Translations under genes and position numbers: made by a program
Notes under the pieces: generated by a model
Database searches by the model: none
What the model was told of the DNA's origin: nothing
What the model saw: the letters and a program-made list of their open reading frames with translations, nothing else
Shown: in pieces, positions 36,962-46,154 of the stretch
Layout of the letters: every line of letters begins with the position of its first letter
Position numbering within the stretch: position 1 is the stretch's first letter
DNA from: Gammaproteobacteria bacterium
Lineage (GTDB): Bacteria > Pseudomonadota > Gammaproteobacteria > JAURND01
DNA length: 64,000 nt
Assembly (NCBI GenBank): GCA_035546635.1
Contig: DASZWJ010000044.1
Coordinates: 47,401 to 111,400 of the forward strand
Direction: 5' to 3'

Positions 36962-39535
36962 TTAGCCTCGAAAATAATCAATGAAACCTGGCAGGGCACT
37001 CTTTATTAAATCCCCACCAGCACTATTGCCGACAGATCCCATGCCTTTGAGCATGAATTGTACGTAAATATTGGTACGGTAATCCGTTGAACCGTTAGCA
37101 TCTTCCTGAACTAGCGCGCGATTAGCCACAACTCTGACTGCCCAACAACAGGTGTCGTATTGTAAGCCATAAAAATATGTTTCAGGGTGTTGATGGCTGA
37201 TATTGTAATTCCAGTTCCCCACTGCACTCCATTTTTCGGTAATTGGCCAGGCGATACCTAAATTCAGCCGTTGTAAATTATTTTCACTGCTGTCAGGCGG
37301 AACCCCATTTAGTCTATCGCCATTTTGTACATAATCATACCCAGCTACCAGAATATGTTGGGGAGCAGGACGATAGTTGACTTGCAAGCCCTCATTCTGC
37401 ATACCCGAACCCGCTGGATCATAGGCGGCGGAAGCAGTTGCACTGACGTGTGGCGTCAGATTGTAGGTTAAGGTTCCAGCGACAGGTGAGACGTTTTTAC
37501 CGAATTCAGGATCTTGACTGCAGTCGGGAGTTAAACAAACTTGCGGCTGTTTGAAATAGTAGATTTCACCCAAGGTGGCGTTGGCTTTTTCAACCCCGGT
37601 ATAGTCATCGAGTATCCGTGTGGTGAGTCCAACAGCGACTTGATTGGCGTCCCCTACTCGATCATAGCCGACGAAACGATTAGTGACAAATAATTGGTCA
37701 GTTGTGAAAGTAGGTAGACTGGTATCAAAATCGGGAATGCTATTCTGATTGGTATAAGGCACATACAGATAAAGCACCCTGGGTTCCAGCGTCTGTTGAT
37801 AAGGGTGTTGAAATAGATGAAAGGAGCGATCAAAGTAAAGGCCACTGTCAATATCAAATATAGGCAAGACGCGTAATTTATTCAGATCCGGCTGTTCATC
37901 CTCAGAGATCAGGATGCCACTACTGCTGACCACGCCATTATTGGCTACATCATAACCTGTTGCATCTAAACCTAAAGCCGGCGTGAAAAATCCCCAGCTG
38001 CGGGTTATGGGTAATTTAAGTTGGGGATTGACGTGAATACGATTTCCGGTTGGAAAAGGTTTTCCTGAAACAAAATCCACCGCATGATCGAAATAAGTCC
38101 ATTCACTGTTATACTCAAAATCTAGGTTGTGAGGCAAAAGTGGGTAGCTAGCATTCAGATCGAGTTGTGGCAAACGCTGATATTGATCGGCAACAAAGTT
38201 TTGGTCAATCAGATGTAAAGTCTGATACGCCTGCGCCATAGCGCTGAATTGCCAATGCGTATCCTGATAACCGATTTGCGCTTCATTGAGGAGTTGGTCA
38301 TTGTTAATGGCTTCGGGCGTATTACCTAAATCGCGGAAGTAGTAGTCATCGGTCACATAGTTCAGATCCAGAGAGCCTGACCATTTATCACTAAAAGTAG
38401 TTTTATCCGTGAAGCCTAGTGCACCGCGGCTGGTGCTATCATTGGACAGTTCACTGAGATAGCGGGGGAAGGCATGAGGAAACTCATCCTCTGCTCCTGC
38501 TTTAAACTGAGCAAATTCACTGTCATAGGGCAAAAAGCTGAGTAACAAGCTGCCTTCACTATTTTGTGTTAGGTAACGGAAGTTGTTAGTGAGCTGCGTA
38601 CCGCGTAGCGTCATGCCAGTGAGAGTAAAGGTATCATCAAAATTAGGGGCTAAATTGAAATAATAGGGAATATTAACGATAAAACCCGAATCAGAATTAT
38701 AACCGACACTAGGAAACAAAAAGCCTGAATAACGCCGTCTATCGATAGGAAAACTGGCATAAGGCGTATATAAAAGTCGCTGATTGCCAATATAAAACCA
38801 AGCATCACGAGCGACACCGCGTCCGGTGATTTTATTCAGAGTCAAATGCTTGGATTCTATATGCCAGCTAGGGTCAGTGGGTGAACAAGTGGTATAGGTG
38901 GCATTCTCCAATTGCATATTGCCGTTGGCTTCACGAAACATCGAGCTGCCCAACCCCCAGGCTTCTGTGGGAACCGTGGGCGAAGGACGTGAAGTATGAT
39001 ATCCACCATTGATTATCGTTAAAGTATTGTTGGTCACATCAATGCGGGAAAAATTACCCACGACTAATTTGCCGGCTTCGCGAAAATGCACATTGCCGAT
39101 CAAATCAATGATATTGATTTTGCCGGTTTTGGCATCGCGGTACAAAATGGCTTTATCCGCTGTCATTTCACGTCCATGTTGGGTGACGGTGACACCTTCT
39201 AGGGTGGAAGGCCCCGTTAAAGAAAAGCTGGTAAGACCCGTGGATTTAATGGTGGTTTCAGCGCTTTTGATGGGAGGCGGTGAAGGAACTGCGGTAATGT
39301 AGGCTGGCTCGTAGAAATAGCCACCGCATAGATTAGTACTGAGCGGCACCCAACCTAATAAATTAGCCCAATTTGTATTGAATGCCGTGGTGTCTTTGGG
39401 GGTAGGGCTGTTGTTGGGAGGATCTGTGGTTGTTGCAGCGGTAAGACCGGGGGCTGTGCATAGCGCTGGATCATCCGTTGCCTGAGCTATGTTGACCGTC
39501 AAGAAACAAAGTAATAATAGGAAGTAGCGTCGCAT
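36962..39535 (-). CDS. lptD: LPS-assembly outer-membrane protein
   Basis: Beta-barrel that, with LptE, places LPS in the outer leaflet. Signal peptide ends near NIAQA. An N-terminal OstA/jellyroll domain (about 100-240) has DKAILYRDAKTGKINI and REAGKLVVGN. The barrel covers residues 270-857. Cysteines match the LptD disulphide pattern: N-terminal ones (LCGGYFY; TTCSPTDPSW) and an adjacent pair (DTCCWAVRV) in the last part. Length 857 is usual. First gene of the lptD-surA block. Confidence 0.95.
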   Translation of the reverse strand: MRRYFLLLLCFLTVNIAQATDDPALCTAPGLTAATTTDPPNNSPTPKDTTAFNTNWANLLGWVPLSTNLCGGYFYEPAYITAVPSPPPIKSAETTIKSTGLTSFSLTGPSTLEGVTVTQHGREMTADKAILYRDAKTGKINIIDLIGNVHFREAGKLVVGNFSRIDVTNNTLTIINGGYHTSRPSPTVPTEAWGLGSSMFREANGNMQLENATYTTCSPTDPSWHIESKHLTLNKITGRGVARDAWFYIGNQRLLYTPYASFPIDRRRYSGFLFPSVGYNSDSGFIVNIPYYFNLAPNFDDTFTLTGMTLRGTQLTNNFRYLTQNSEGSLLLSFLPYDSEFAQFKAGAEDEFPHAFPRYLSELSNDSTSRGALGFTDKTTFSDKWSGSLDLNYVTDDYYFRDLGNTPEAINNDQLLNEAQIGYQDTHWQFSAMAQAYQTLHLIDQNFVADQYQRLPQLDLNASYPLLPHNLDFEYNSEWTYFDHAVDFVSGKPFPTGNRIHVNPQLKLPITRSWGFFTPALGLDATGYDVANNGVVSSSGILISEDEQPDLNKLRVLPIFDIDSGLYFDRSFHLFQHPYQQTLEPRVLYLYVPYTNQNSIPDFDTSLPTFTTDQLFVTNRFVGYDRVGDANQVAVGLTTRILDDYTGVEKANATLGEIYYFKQPQVCLTPDCSQDPEFGKNVSPVAGTLTYNLTPHVSATASAAYDPAGSGMQNEGLQVNYRPAPQHILVAGYDYVQNGDRLNGVPPDSSENNLQRLNLGIAWPITEKWSAVGNWNYNISHQHPETYFYGLQYDTCCWAVRVVANRALVQEDANGSTDYRTNIYVQFMLKGMGSVGNSAGGDLIKSALPGFIDYFRG

Positions 39536-39651
39536 AAGACTTTATCAATATATGCCAGTTAAGGTTGGCATTTTAGGACTGTTATAGTGGTTCACTGCTT
39601 TTTGTTATTAATTTGTTATGGTATAGATTAAAGGAAATCTTACAATTTCGC

Positions 39652-39686
39652 ACTAGACTAGCAGACCAAGCCTCTGTTAGTCTAGT
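39652..39686 (+). promoter_or_regulatory. Hairpin just before the Pip-like gene
   Basis: A 13-bp stem (actagactagcag / ctgttagtctagt, one G-T pair) with a 9-base loop ends 3 bases before ATG 39690. No ribosome site lies between it and the ATG; the nearest, AAGGAA, is at 39631-39636, ahead of the hairpin. Folding would bring that site to about 18 bases from the start. A role in translation control is possible. Confidence 0.35.
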
Positions 39687-39689
39687 TAA

Positions 39690-40649
39690 ATGACTATGTT
39701 AACTATTTTCCCGCCCATTACTCCTTATGCGACCTGGCATCTGCCAGTTACGCCTCCTCACGAACTTTATATTGAAGAATGTGGTAATCCTGTCGGTTTG
39801 CCGGTGCTGTTTTTGCATGGTGGCCCGGGTTTAGGCTTTACTGAAGACAGCCGCTCTTGGTTTGATCCAGAGCGTTACCGCATTATTCTTTTCGATCAAC
39901 GCGGCGTAGGGCGTTCTTCACCGCATGCAGAATTACTTCACAATAACACGCAGGCCTTGGTGGAGGATATAGAGGCCATCCGAAAAAAACTGGGCATAAA
40001 GCGCTGGGTGATATTTGGTGCGGATTGGGGCGCCACATTAGGTTTGGTCTATGCACAAACCTGGCCGCAGCATGTCATGGCAATGATTGTGGGTGCGCCG
40101 TTATTAGGTGATAAAGAAGATAGAGAATGGTTATATAGCGCAGGCGGTGTAGGGCGGATTTTTCCTGATTATTGGGAAGATTTTATGGCGCCTATTCCTA
40201 AAGCACAGCACCATCATGCCATTTATGAATACCACGAGCTATTAACCAGTGAAAACGAAATAGAAGCCACGCGTGCGGCGGAAGCCTGGGCTGAATGGGG
40301 TGCGCGCTGTGCAAGACTAGTATTTGATTCTGCCTATGTAGCCAAACAGACTACCCCATACAAGGCGGTGGCTTTGGCGCGTCTTGAATGTCATTATGTA
40401 ATTAACAATTATTTTTTAGAGCCGGGTCAGATTCTACGCAATATGCTAAAAATCCAGGATATTCCCGCCCTCTTGATCCACGGTCGTTATGATATGATTT
40501 CCCCCTTGAAAAATTCTTGGGATTTGCATAAGTCATGGCCGCGTTCTGAGCTGTATATTGTTCCAGAATCAGGACATTCTGCGAGCGAGCCTGGGATGAC
40601 GCACGCCTATATTTTAGCTACAGAAAAATTAGCGGCGTTGTTGGGGTGA
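39690..40649 (+). CDS. Prolyl-aminopeptidase-like alpha/beta hydrolase with Asp at the nucleophile
   Basis: Resembles proline iminopeptidase (S33): LFLHGGPGLGFTEDS near residue 41, IILFDQRGVGRSSPH near 70, and the cap. The nucleophile elbow reads FGADWGATLGL, so residue 112 is Asp where Pip has Ser (GGSWG). The other members of the triad seem kept (GRYDMIS and ESGHSAS). Asp nucleophiles belong to dehalogenase or epoxide-hydrolase relatives, so the reaction is uncertain and the protein might be inactive. Length 319 fits Pip. No ribosome site is close to the ATG; see the hairpin before it. Confidence 0.85.
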   Translation: MTMLTIFPPITPYATWHLPVTPPHELYIEECGNPVGLPVLFLHGGPGLGFTEDSRSWFDPERYRIILFDQRGVGRSSPHAELLHNNTQALVEDIEAIRKKLGIKRWVIFGADWGATLGLVYAQTWPQHVMAMIVGAPLLGDKEDREWLYSAGGVGRIFPDYWEDFMAPIPKAQHHHAIYEYHELLTSENEIEATRAAEAWAEWGARCARLVFDSAYVAKQTTPYKAVALARLECHYVINNYFLEPGQILRNMLKIQDIPALLIHGRYDMISPLKNSWDLHKSWPRSELYIVPESGHSASEPGMTHAYILATEKLAALLG

Positions 40650-40709
40650 TTTTTTTGTGCTAATTCTTCTTTTTTATAAATTTCATATGCAGCCTTAAAG
40701 GTAAATTTT

Positions 40710-41504
40710 ATGCGATTTAGCATCCTATCTAAAAATATAATGACTACTCTGGTATTAGCAGCAACTTTATTGACTGCCGGGTGTACTTACAACCGTGCAA
40801 ACCCACAAGACCCTTATGAATCTTATAACCGTAAAGTATTTAAATTTAACCGTGGCGTCGATAAAGTAATATATCGACCAGTAGCCAAAGTCTATTCCGT
40901 AGTACTACCTAAATTTGCCCGCACCGGGGTCAGTAATTTCATGAGCAACGTCGGTGAAGTAGGTCGATTTGGTAATAATATTTTACAGGCTAATTTTCCT
41001 TGGGCTTTTACCACTTTGAGTCGTTTTGTGATTAATAGCACCTTGGGATTAGCCGGCTTGATCGATGTGGCAACCAGTATGGGTATTGAAAAACATTCAC
41101 AGGATTTTGGTCTGACATTGGCAAAATGGGGAGACAGAGATTCTATTTATCTGATGCTACCTTTCCTGCCGCCTAGCACGGTGCGAGATACCATTGGCCT
41201 GGGTGGAGATTATGTTATGTCACCCTGGACTTATGTCAGACCCAATTGGATTGGTTGGACGGCTTATGGTGTGATCGTCACGGATAGACGCGCTTCTTAC
41301 TTGGATACTGATAAGTTGGTGGATGAAGCCTTTGATCCTTATCTTTTTGTGCGTGATGCTTATTTGCAGGGTCGTAAGGCGCAGATTCAGAAAGTGCTGC
41401 ATCCACATGCGGATCATGCTTCTAGTGGTGAAATTTCTGAAGAACCGCCGCAGGATACTGAAGGCGCTCATGAAACTCAGGGTAAAATTCAGCCAAGGGG
41501 TTGA
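40710..41504 (+). CDS. mlaA: Phospholipid-transport lipoprotein MlaA (VacJ)
   Basis: Outer-membrane lipoprotein that removes stray phospholipids from the outer leaflet and passes them to the Mla pathway. Lipobox LLTAGC with Cys25. Family blocks: DPYESYNRKVFKFNRGVDK, VSNFMSNVGEV, STLGLAGLIDVAT, EDFG-type HSQDFGLTLAKWG and LMLPFLPPSTVRDTIG. Length 264 is normal, and the polar C-terminal 40 residues vary in the family. The other mla genes are not in the window. Confidence 0.95.
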   Translation: MRFSILSKNIMTTLVLAATLLTAGCTYNRANPQDPYESYNRKVFKFNRGVDKVIYRPVAKVYSVVLPKFARTGVSNFMSNVGEVGRFGNNILQANFPWAFTTLSRFVINSTLGLAGLIDVATSMGIEKHSQDFGLTLAKWGDRDSIYLMLPFLPPSTVRDTIGLGGDYVMSPWTYVRPNWIGWTAYGVIVTDRRASYLDTDKLVDEAFDPYLFVRDAYLQGRKAQIQKVLHPHADHASSGEISEEPPQDTEGAHETQGKIQPRG

Positions 41505-41532
41505 TGAGAAGAAACTTCCGCTTATAGCTTTA

Positions 41533-41596
41533 GCTTTTCCCCATCTCCCGTCTGTGACCGAAGGGAATCCCCTTGTGGGATGGGAGAAGGGAAAAG
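41533..41596. repeat. Palindromic repeat after mlaA
   Basis: cttttccccatctccc and gggagaagggaaaag pair around gtctgtgaccgaagggaatc. The same core is at 3320-3375 and 43241-43280. It lies between mlaA and the deoC 3' end (convergent genes) and may end both. Confidence 0.7.
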
Positions 41597-41621
41597 GTGT
41601 TCTTCGCTTGGGTGAAGGATA

Positions 41622-42344
41622 TTATAGGCCTAACAAATTATCCACTAATTGACTGGCGCCAATTCTAAAAGTCTGGGGTGAGATCCATTCAGATCCCATA
41701 ATCTGGATAGCAGAATCAATATAACTTTGTGCCTGTTCCACAGTGCGTACCCCGCCAGCTGCTTTAAATCCAACTTCATATTCACTGGTGCGGATAGCGC
41801 GCAGCATAGCTTCTGCTGCCTCCAAGGTCGCACCAATAGTTGTTTTTCCCGTTGAAGTTTTAATAAAATCAGCGCCTGCGTCTATGGCTAGATGACTGGC
41901 TTCCGTGATTAATTCTGGTGTGGCCAGGACGCCAGTTTCCAGAATCACTTTCAGAGTCTTTTGGTCACAATTAGATTTGCAGCTGGCAATAAAGTCACGA
42001 ACATATTTTTTATTACCTTGCAAAAATGTTTGATAAGGCATCACCACATCAATTTCATCTGCTCCATCGGCAATAGCCGTGTTAATTTCATCTAGTGTGT
42101 CGGATAAAGATTGAGTGCCTGCTGGGAAATTGCTGACGGTTGCTATATGGATGCGGGGATCAAGCAGCATTAATTGCTGCTGTGCTAGTTTAACAAATCG
42201 AGGATAAACACAAACTGCCGCGACTGACCCTTTGGGGTTAACCGCTTTTTGGCAGAGCTGAATGATGGTGGCTTCTGTATCAGTGCCGTTTAACGAGGTT
42301 AAATCGAGCAGAGCCATTATTTTCTCAGGATTAAAGTCGGTCAT
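41622..42344 (-). CDS. deoC: Deoxyribose-phosphate aldolase
   Basis: Splits 2-deoxyribose-5-P into glyceraldehyde-3-P and acetaldehyde, ending deoxynucleoside breakdown. The Schiff-base Lys is in ADFIKTSTGKTTIGATLE, the proton-relay Lys in VGFKAAGGVRT, and DGADEIDVVMPY is typical. Length 240 fits. It follows punA on the same strand after 23 bases; together they form a nucleoside salvage pair. Confidence 0.95.
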   Translation of the reverse strand: MTDFNPEKIMALLDLTSLNGTDTEATIIQLCQKAVNPKGSVAAVCVYPRFVKLAQQQLMLLDPRIHIATVSNFPAGTQSLSDTLDEINTAIADGADEIDVVMPYQTFLQGNKKYVRDFIASCKSNCDQKTLKVILETGVLATPELITEASHLAIDAGADFIKTSTGKTTIGATLEAAEAMLRAIRTSEYEVGFKAAGGVRTVEQAQSYIDSAIQIMGSEWISPQTFRIGASQLVDNLLGL

Positions 42345-42367
42345 GGTATTTCCTTTTTCCTTCTTAA

Positions 42368-43204
42368 TTACACAGTGCTATGCTCCGCACTGACAAATGC
42401 CAGCAATAACCGCGATAAATCATTTAATGCAAGTGATGCAGTCTCTAAAGTACCTTGATGTTCTACTTTTTCTTCCGACATACCTACAGCCATATTTGTC
42501 ACGATAGAAATAGCCAATACTTTAAGGCCGCAATGTCTGGCGGTGATGACTTCTGCGACTGTGGACATTCCCACGACATCTGCACCTAATTTTTTAAAAG
42601 CACGGATTTCAGCGGGTGTTTCAAAACTGGGACCTAATACAGCCACATAGACCCCTTCGCGAGTTGGAATATTCAATGAGGTAGCGATAGCTTTTATGTT
42701 AGCTCTGAGTTCTGGATCATAGGCATCTTCAAGAGAAGGAAAGCGCGGTCCAAAAGTATTATCGTTGGGCCCAACCAGCGGGTTGCTGAATTGAAAGTTT
42801 ATGTGGTCATTAATGATGACGAGGCTACCAGGTGGCATATCAGGTGACATAGAGCCAACTGCAGCAATTAAAATGACGGTTTCTGCACCAAGTAATTTTA
42901 ATGTGCGGATAGGTGTTTGAATAATATCGGCACTGTAGCCTTCATAGAGATGATTGCGTCCCTGGAAGCACGCAATTGGCACGCCTTTTAACTGCCCTAA
43001 ATGTAATAATCCGCGATGACCTTCAACGTTGCAGCCGCGCATGCCGGGCAGTTCTTCGTAATCGATGCTAGTGACGTCTGCTATTTCTTTGGCAAATTTA
43101 CCCACGCCTGAACCAAGAATCAGGCCAATTTTGGGGGTGAATCCAGGTACACGCTGCTTTATGAATGCTGCCGTTTGGTGGGGGTTTGATAGTTGATTTT
43201 GCAT
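42368..43204 (-). CDS. punA: Purine-nucleoside phosphorylase, trimeric type I
   Basis: Phosphorolysis of purine (deoxy)nucleosides. Motifs: GLILGSGVGKFAKE (phosphate), FQGRNHLYEGYS, VLGPSFETPAEIRAF, GADVVGMSTVAEVITARH and the base-binding VTNMAVGMS. Length 278 matches the trimeric PunA/XapA type, not the hexameric DeoD. It is probably co-transcribed with deoC. The Asn in TNMAVG suggests 6-oxopurine preference. Confidence 0.94.
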   Translation of the reverse strand: MQNQLSNPHQTAAFIKQRVPGFTPKIGLILGSGVGKFAKEIADVTSIDYEELPGMRGCNVEGHRGLLHLGQLKGVPIACFQGRNHLYEGYSADIIQTPIRTLKLLGAETVILIAAVGSMSPDMPPGSLVIINDHINFQFSNPLVGPNDNTFGPRFPSLEDAYDPELRANIKAIATSLNIPTREGVYVAVLGPSFETPAEIRAFKKLGADVVGMSTVAEVITARHCGLKVLAISIVTNMAVGMSEEKVEHQGTLETASLALNDLSRLLLAFVSAEHSTV

Positions 43205-43225
43205 GAGGCACTCCGAACGTATTCC

Positions 43226-43293
43226 CTCTTACAGTCATGGCTTTTTCCCTTCGGTCACAGACGGGAGAAGGGAAAAAGCCATGGCTGTAAGAG
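43226..43293. repeat. 68-bp palindrome between punA and plsC
   Basis: ctcttacagtcatggctttt and its inverse (ending agccatggctgtaagag) pair around cggtcacagacggg. The outer part tcatggctgtaagagg recurs at 46228-46243, and the core recurs at 3320-3375 and 41533-41596. It stands upstream of punA and downstream of plsC... both on the minus strand, so it could be the plsC terminator. Confidence 0.65.
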
Positions 43294-43368
43294 GAGAGTA
43301 ATGAAAAATTTATTTATTCAACAACGCCTCAAAAGAGGAGAGGGTGTTACATGTTGAAGCTGGAGTAT

Positions 43369-44088
43369 CTAATCAGGCATGCCAGACGCTTCTTGTATAC
43401 TTTGCCGCACAGCCGATATTAATTCATTGCGTGTCGTTATGCTGTAATTAGTCGTATCAATAGGCGGGTTGATGTGAATCTCCACATCCTGGCCTATATT
43501 AAAGTCCCAGGTATCAGGTGGCAAGATGTTGCCGCTGCCGCGGATACCAATGGGGATGATTAAAGCCTGTGTTTGCAAGGCCAACATGAAAGCGCCTTTT
43601 TTAAAAGGGTTTAATTTACCATGTCGAGACCGTGTCCCCTCGGGCGCGATCCAGGGAATAATGCCACTTTGCATTTTTTCTTTCACCAATTCCAAATCTT
43701 TTATGGCTTGTTGAGGATTGTTGCGCTCTATGGTCAGGAACTCAGCACGTCGCAATATGTATCCCCAAATAGGGATACGAAATATTTCTTTCTTGCTAAT
43801 CATGCGTATACTGCCGGGTACAGATAGGAGTATTAACGGGATATCATAATGGCTAGCATGATTGCTCATTAGGATATAAGGACGGTTGGGCTGTAATTGA
43901 ACCTGATGGGGATTGTGAATTGTATAATGCACATCGACACAGGCCAGCAAATCTTTGGACCATTGGCGCGCAATGCGATCAATATCGGGACGCGCAGTCA
44001 CTCGCATACTGGCAACTGAGTATTTCAGAGAGATGTAGATGGTTTTTAGCATGATCCATAAAACATGAATTTTACTGACTTTTGCCAT
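43369..44088 (-). CDS. plsC: 1-acyl-sn-glycerol-3-phosphate acyltransferase
   Basis: Makes phosphatidic acid at the inner membrane. Hydrophobic N-terminus, then the four acyltransferase blocks: MSNHASHYDIPLIL (HX4D), KKEIFRIPIWGYILRR, IAPEGTRSRHGKL, and LIIPIGIRGSGNILPP. Length 239 is normal. A single gene, with the bufferin-like gene divergent from it. Which acyl-acceptor it prefers cannot be told. Confidence 0.9.
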   Translation of the reverse strand: MAKVSKIHVLWIMLKTIYISLKYSVASMRVTARPDIDRIARQWSKDLLACVDVHYTIHNPHQVQLQPNRPYILMSNHASHYDIPLILLSVPGSIRMISKKEIFRIPIWGYILRRAEFLTIERNNPQQAIKDLELVKEKMQSGIIPWIAPEGTRSRHGKLNPFKKGAFMLALQTQALIIPIGIRGSGNILPPDTWDFNIGQDVEIHINPPIDTTNYSITTRNELISAVRQSIQEASGMPD

Positions 44089-44210
44089 TACTTTAGCCTT
44101 ACTGTGATGGAGGTATTAACCATGAAGCTGAATTTTAGATTATACTATGATGATAGATTCTTAACCTGTTTCATTGTCTAAAAATAAATGGTTTTTGAAA
44201 AGGAGATTTT

Positions 44211-44480
44211 ATGAAAATCAATAAAAAATGGGTAGCTACTACGATTGCTGCTATGATGAGCGCCGGTATCAATGCCAATGCCATAGCCAAACCCCCACCA
44301 ATGGAGAAATGCGCAGGGATAGTCAAGGCCGGAAAAAATGACTGCGGATCAGGTGGTAATGCCTGTGCTGGGCAGGATAAAGTCGATAAGAGTCCCTCGG
44401 CTTGGATTTATGTTCCCAAGGGTACCTGCGATAAAATCGTTGGAGGGATAGTGTTATCAGATGAAAAGAAGACCTCTTAA
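44211..44480 (+). CDS. Bufferin-type DUF2282 peptide precursor (BufA1-like), orphan
   Basis: Small exported protein: signal peptide to about residue 26, then a core with four Cys (34, 45, 52, 73) in MEKCAGIVKAGKNDCGSG, NACAGQDK, and WIYVPKGTCDKIVGG. These are the family blocks of DUF2282/BufA1 bufferins, whose Cys are modified by a DUF692 (MNIO) enzyme with a DUF2063 partner and which help against copper stress. Neither partner lies in this window. AAGGAG stands 6 bases before the ATG. It may use enzymes encoded elsewhere or act unmodified. Confidence 0.85.
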   Translation: MKINKKWVATTIAAMMSAGINANAIAKPPPMEKCAGIVKAGKNDCGSGGNACAGQDKVDKSPSAWIYVPKGTCDKIVGGIVLSDEKKTS

Positions 44481-44484
44481 AGAT

Positions 44485-44535
44485 ATTACCTAAACCCCTC
44501 CCTAGCCCTCTCCCATCAAAGGAGGGGAGATATAG
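44485..44535. repeat. Palindromic repeat at the 3' end of putP
   Basis: cccctcc-ctagccctctccc and aaaggaggggag pair here. It lies between the convergent bufferin-like gene and putP and supplies the final putP codons (ISPPLMGEG and stop). Confidence 0.5.
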
Positions 44536-46007
44536 TGCTTTTCTGATGCCTTAGCAAATAATCTATTTGCCGTAGCGACGGGAGGGGCGCTAAACAGACT
44601 AACCGCAATAATGCTGCCAGTAGCCAAAATGAACCCAGGTATGATTTCATACACTTGTAGCCATTGGTAATGCTTCCATATCAAAACGCTAGCAGTACCT
44701 ATAACGATACCGGCTAATGCCCCAGCTTTGGTCATGCGTGGCCAGATTAATGACAGCAGAATGACGGGGCCAAAGGCTGCTCCGAATCCAGCCCAAGCAT
44801 AACTCACCATTTTTAGCACCTGATTATTCGGATTGCTTGCCAGCCAAATGGCCAATAAAGCAATCAACAACACCATTGCACGTCCGCACCAGATCAATTC
44901 TCGCTGGGAAGCGCTTTTACGCAGGAAAGTCTTATAAATATCTTTAGTCAGGGCACTGGAACACACCAAAAGTTGGCAGGACAAGGTGCTCATGATGGCT
45001 GCGAGAATGGCGGCTAGCAGAAAACCAGTGACCCAAGGATTAAAGAGTTGTTTTGCCGCTTCGATGAAAACCGTTTCAGGATTAGCTACCACGTTGGCTG
45101 CCACATTAGGATGACTGGAAAAAAACACATGACCAAATAAACCGACGCTGATGGCTCCAACCAGGCATAATATCATCCAAGTCATGCTGATACGGCGTGC
45201 GCCAGGAATGGTTTCAGGTGATTGCGCTGCCATAAAACGCACTAAAATATGCGGTTGGCCGAAATAGCCTAAGCCCCAAGCCAGCAAAGACATAATGCCA
45301 ATGGTATCGAGATTGCTGAATAAATCTAGGTGTTCAGGGTGGGTGGTTTTAATTTGGATGAAGGTAGGATGAAGGCCGCCGTTGGCAAAAATCAGCATCA
45401 ATGGCGCCATAATTAACGCAGTAATCATCAGAGAGGCTTGAATGGTATCTGTCCAACTGACGGCTAAAAAACCTCCAATAAACACATACAAAATGGTGGC
45501 GCCGGCGCCCAGCCACATAGCGGTCATATGCGGCATATGGAACATATTCACGAATAATTTGGTGCTGGCGACTATGCCTGAGGCACAGTACAGGGTAAAG
45601 AAAATTAAGATGGAAAGTGCAGAGATAATACGCAGGATATTGGTGTTGTCTTCAAAGCGGCTAGTGAAATAATCGGGCAGGGTTAAGGAATTTCCACATT
45701 TTTCTGTGAATAACCGCAGTCTGCCTGCGACAAAACGCCAGTTCAACCAAGCGCCGATAATCAGGCCGATCGCGATCCAGGCTCCAGAAATACCCGTGAG
45801 ATAAATCAGCCCAGGCAACCCCATCAACAACCAACCGCTCATGTCGGATGCACCTGCCGAAAGTGCGGTAACAAACTTCCCCAAACGCCGCCCACCTAGA
45901 ATGTAATCTGAAAGATTACTGGTGGCTTTGTAACCCAACCAACCTAATAACAGCATCCCAAAAATATAAATGGCAAAAGTAATGAGCGTTTGAGGAGTGG
46001 TATACAT
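44502..46007 (-). CDS. putP: Sodium/proline symporter
   Basis: SSS-family transporter with about 13 membrane segments; imports proline with Na+. Family blocks: LSDYILGGRRLGKFVTALSA, GASDMSGWLLMGLPG (Na+ and proline site), CASGIVAS, FIGGFLAVSWTDTIQA, GYFGQPHILVRFMA, and ISTLSCQLL-type (seen as MSTLSCQLLVCSSAL). Length 501 is usual. The last nine residues (ISPPLMGEG) are repeat-derived. GGAGAACCTGA lies before the ATG. Confidence 0.94.
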   Translation of the reverse strand: MYTTPQTLITFAIYIFGMLLLGWLGYKATSNLSDYILGGRRLGKFVTALSAGASDMSGWLLMGLPGLIYLTGISGAWIAIGLIIGAWLNWRFVAGRLRLFTEKCGNSLTLPDYFTSRFEDNTNILRIISALSILIFFTLYCASGIVASTKLFVNMFHMPHMTAMWLGAGATILYVFIGGFLAVSWTDTIQASLMITALIMAPLMLIFANGGLHPTFIQIKTTHPEHLDLFSNLDTIGIMSLLAWGLGYFGQPHILVRFMAAQSPETIPGARRISMTWMILCLVGAISVGLFGHVFFSSHPNVAANVVANPETVFIEAAKQLFNPWVTGFLLAAILAAIMSTLSCQLLVCSSALTKDIYKTFLRKSASQRELIWCGRAMVLLIALLAIWLASNPNNQVLKMVSYAWAGFGAAFGPVILLSLIWPRMTKAGALAGIVIGTASVLIWKHYQWLQVYEIIPGFILATGSIIAVSLFSAPPVATANRLFAKASEKHYISPPLMGEG

Positions 46008-46154
46008 TCAGGTTCTCCGAAGCTGGGTAATGAAACATTCAAGGCATTTAAAATTTTTGCATTGAAAGCCATAAATGATGCAAGTCCGGTCGCCGCTGTT
46101 TTCCTGCTTTTGCTAATAATTAGTTGGCATGGTATCAAAAAATCCGTAAATTTC

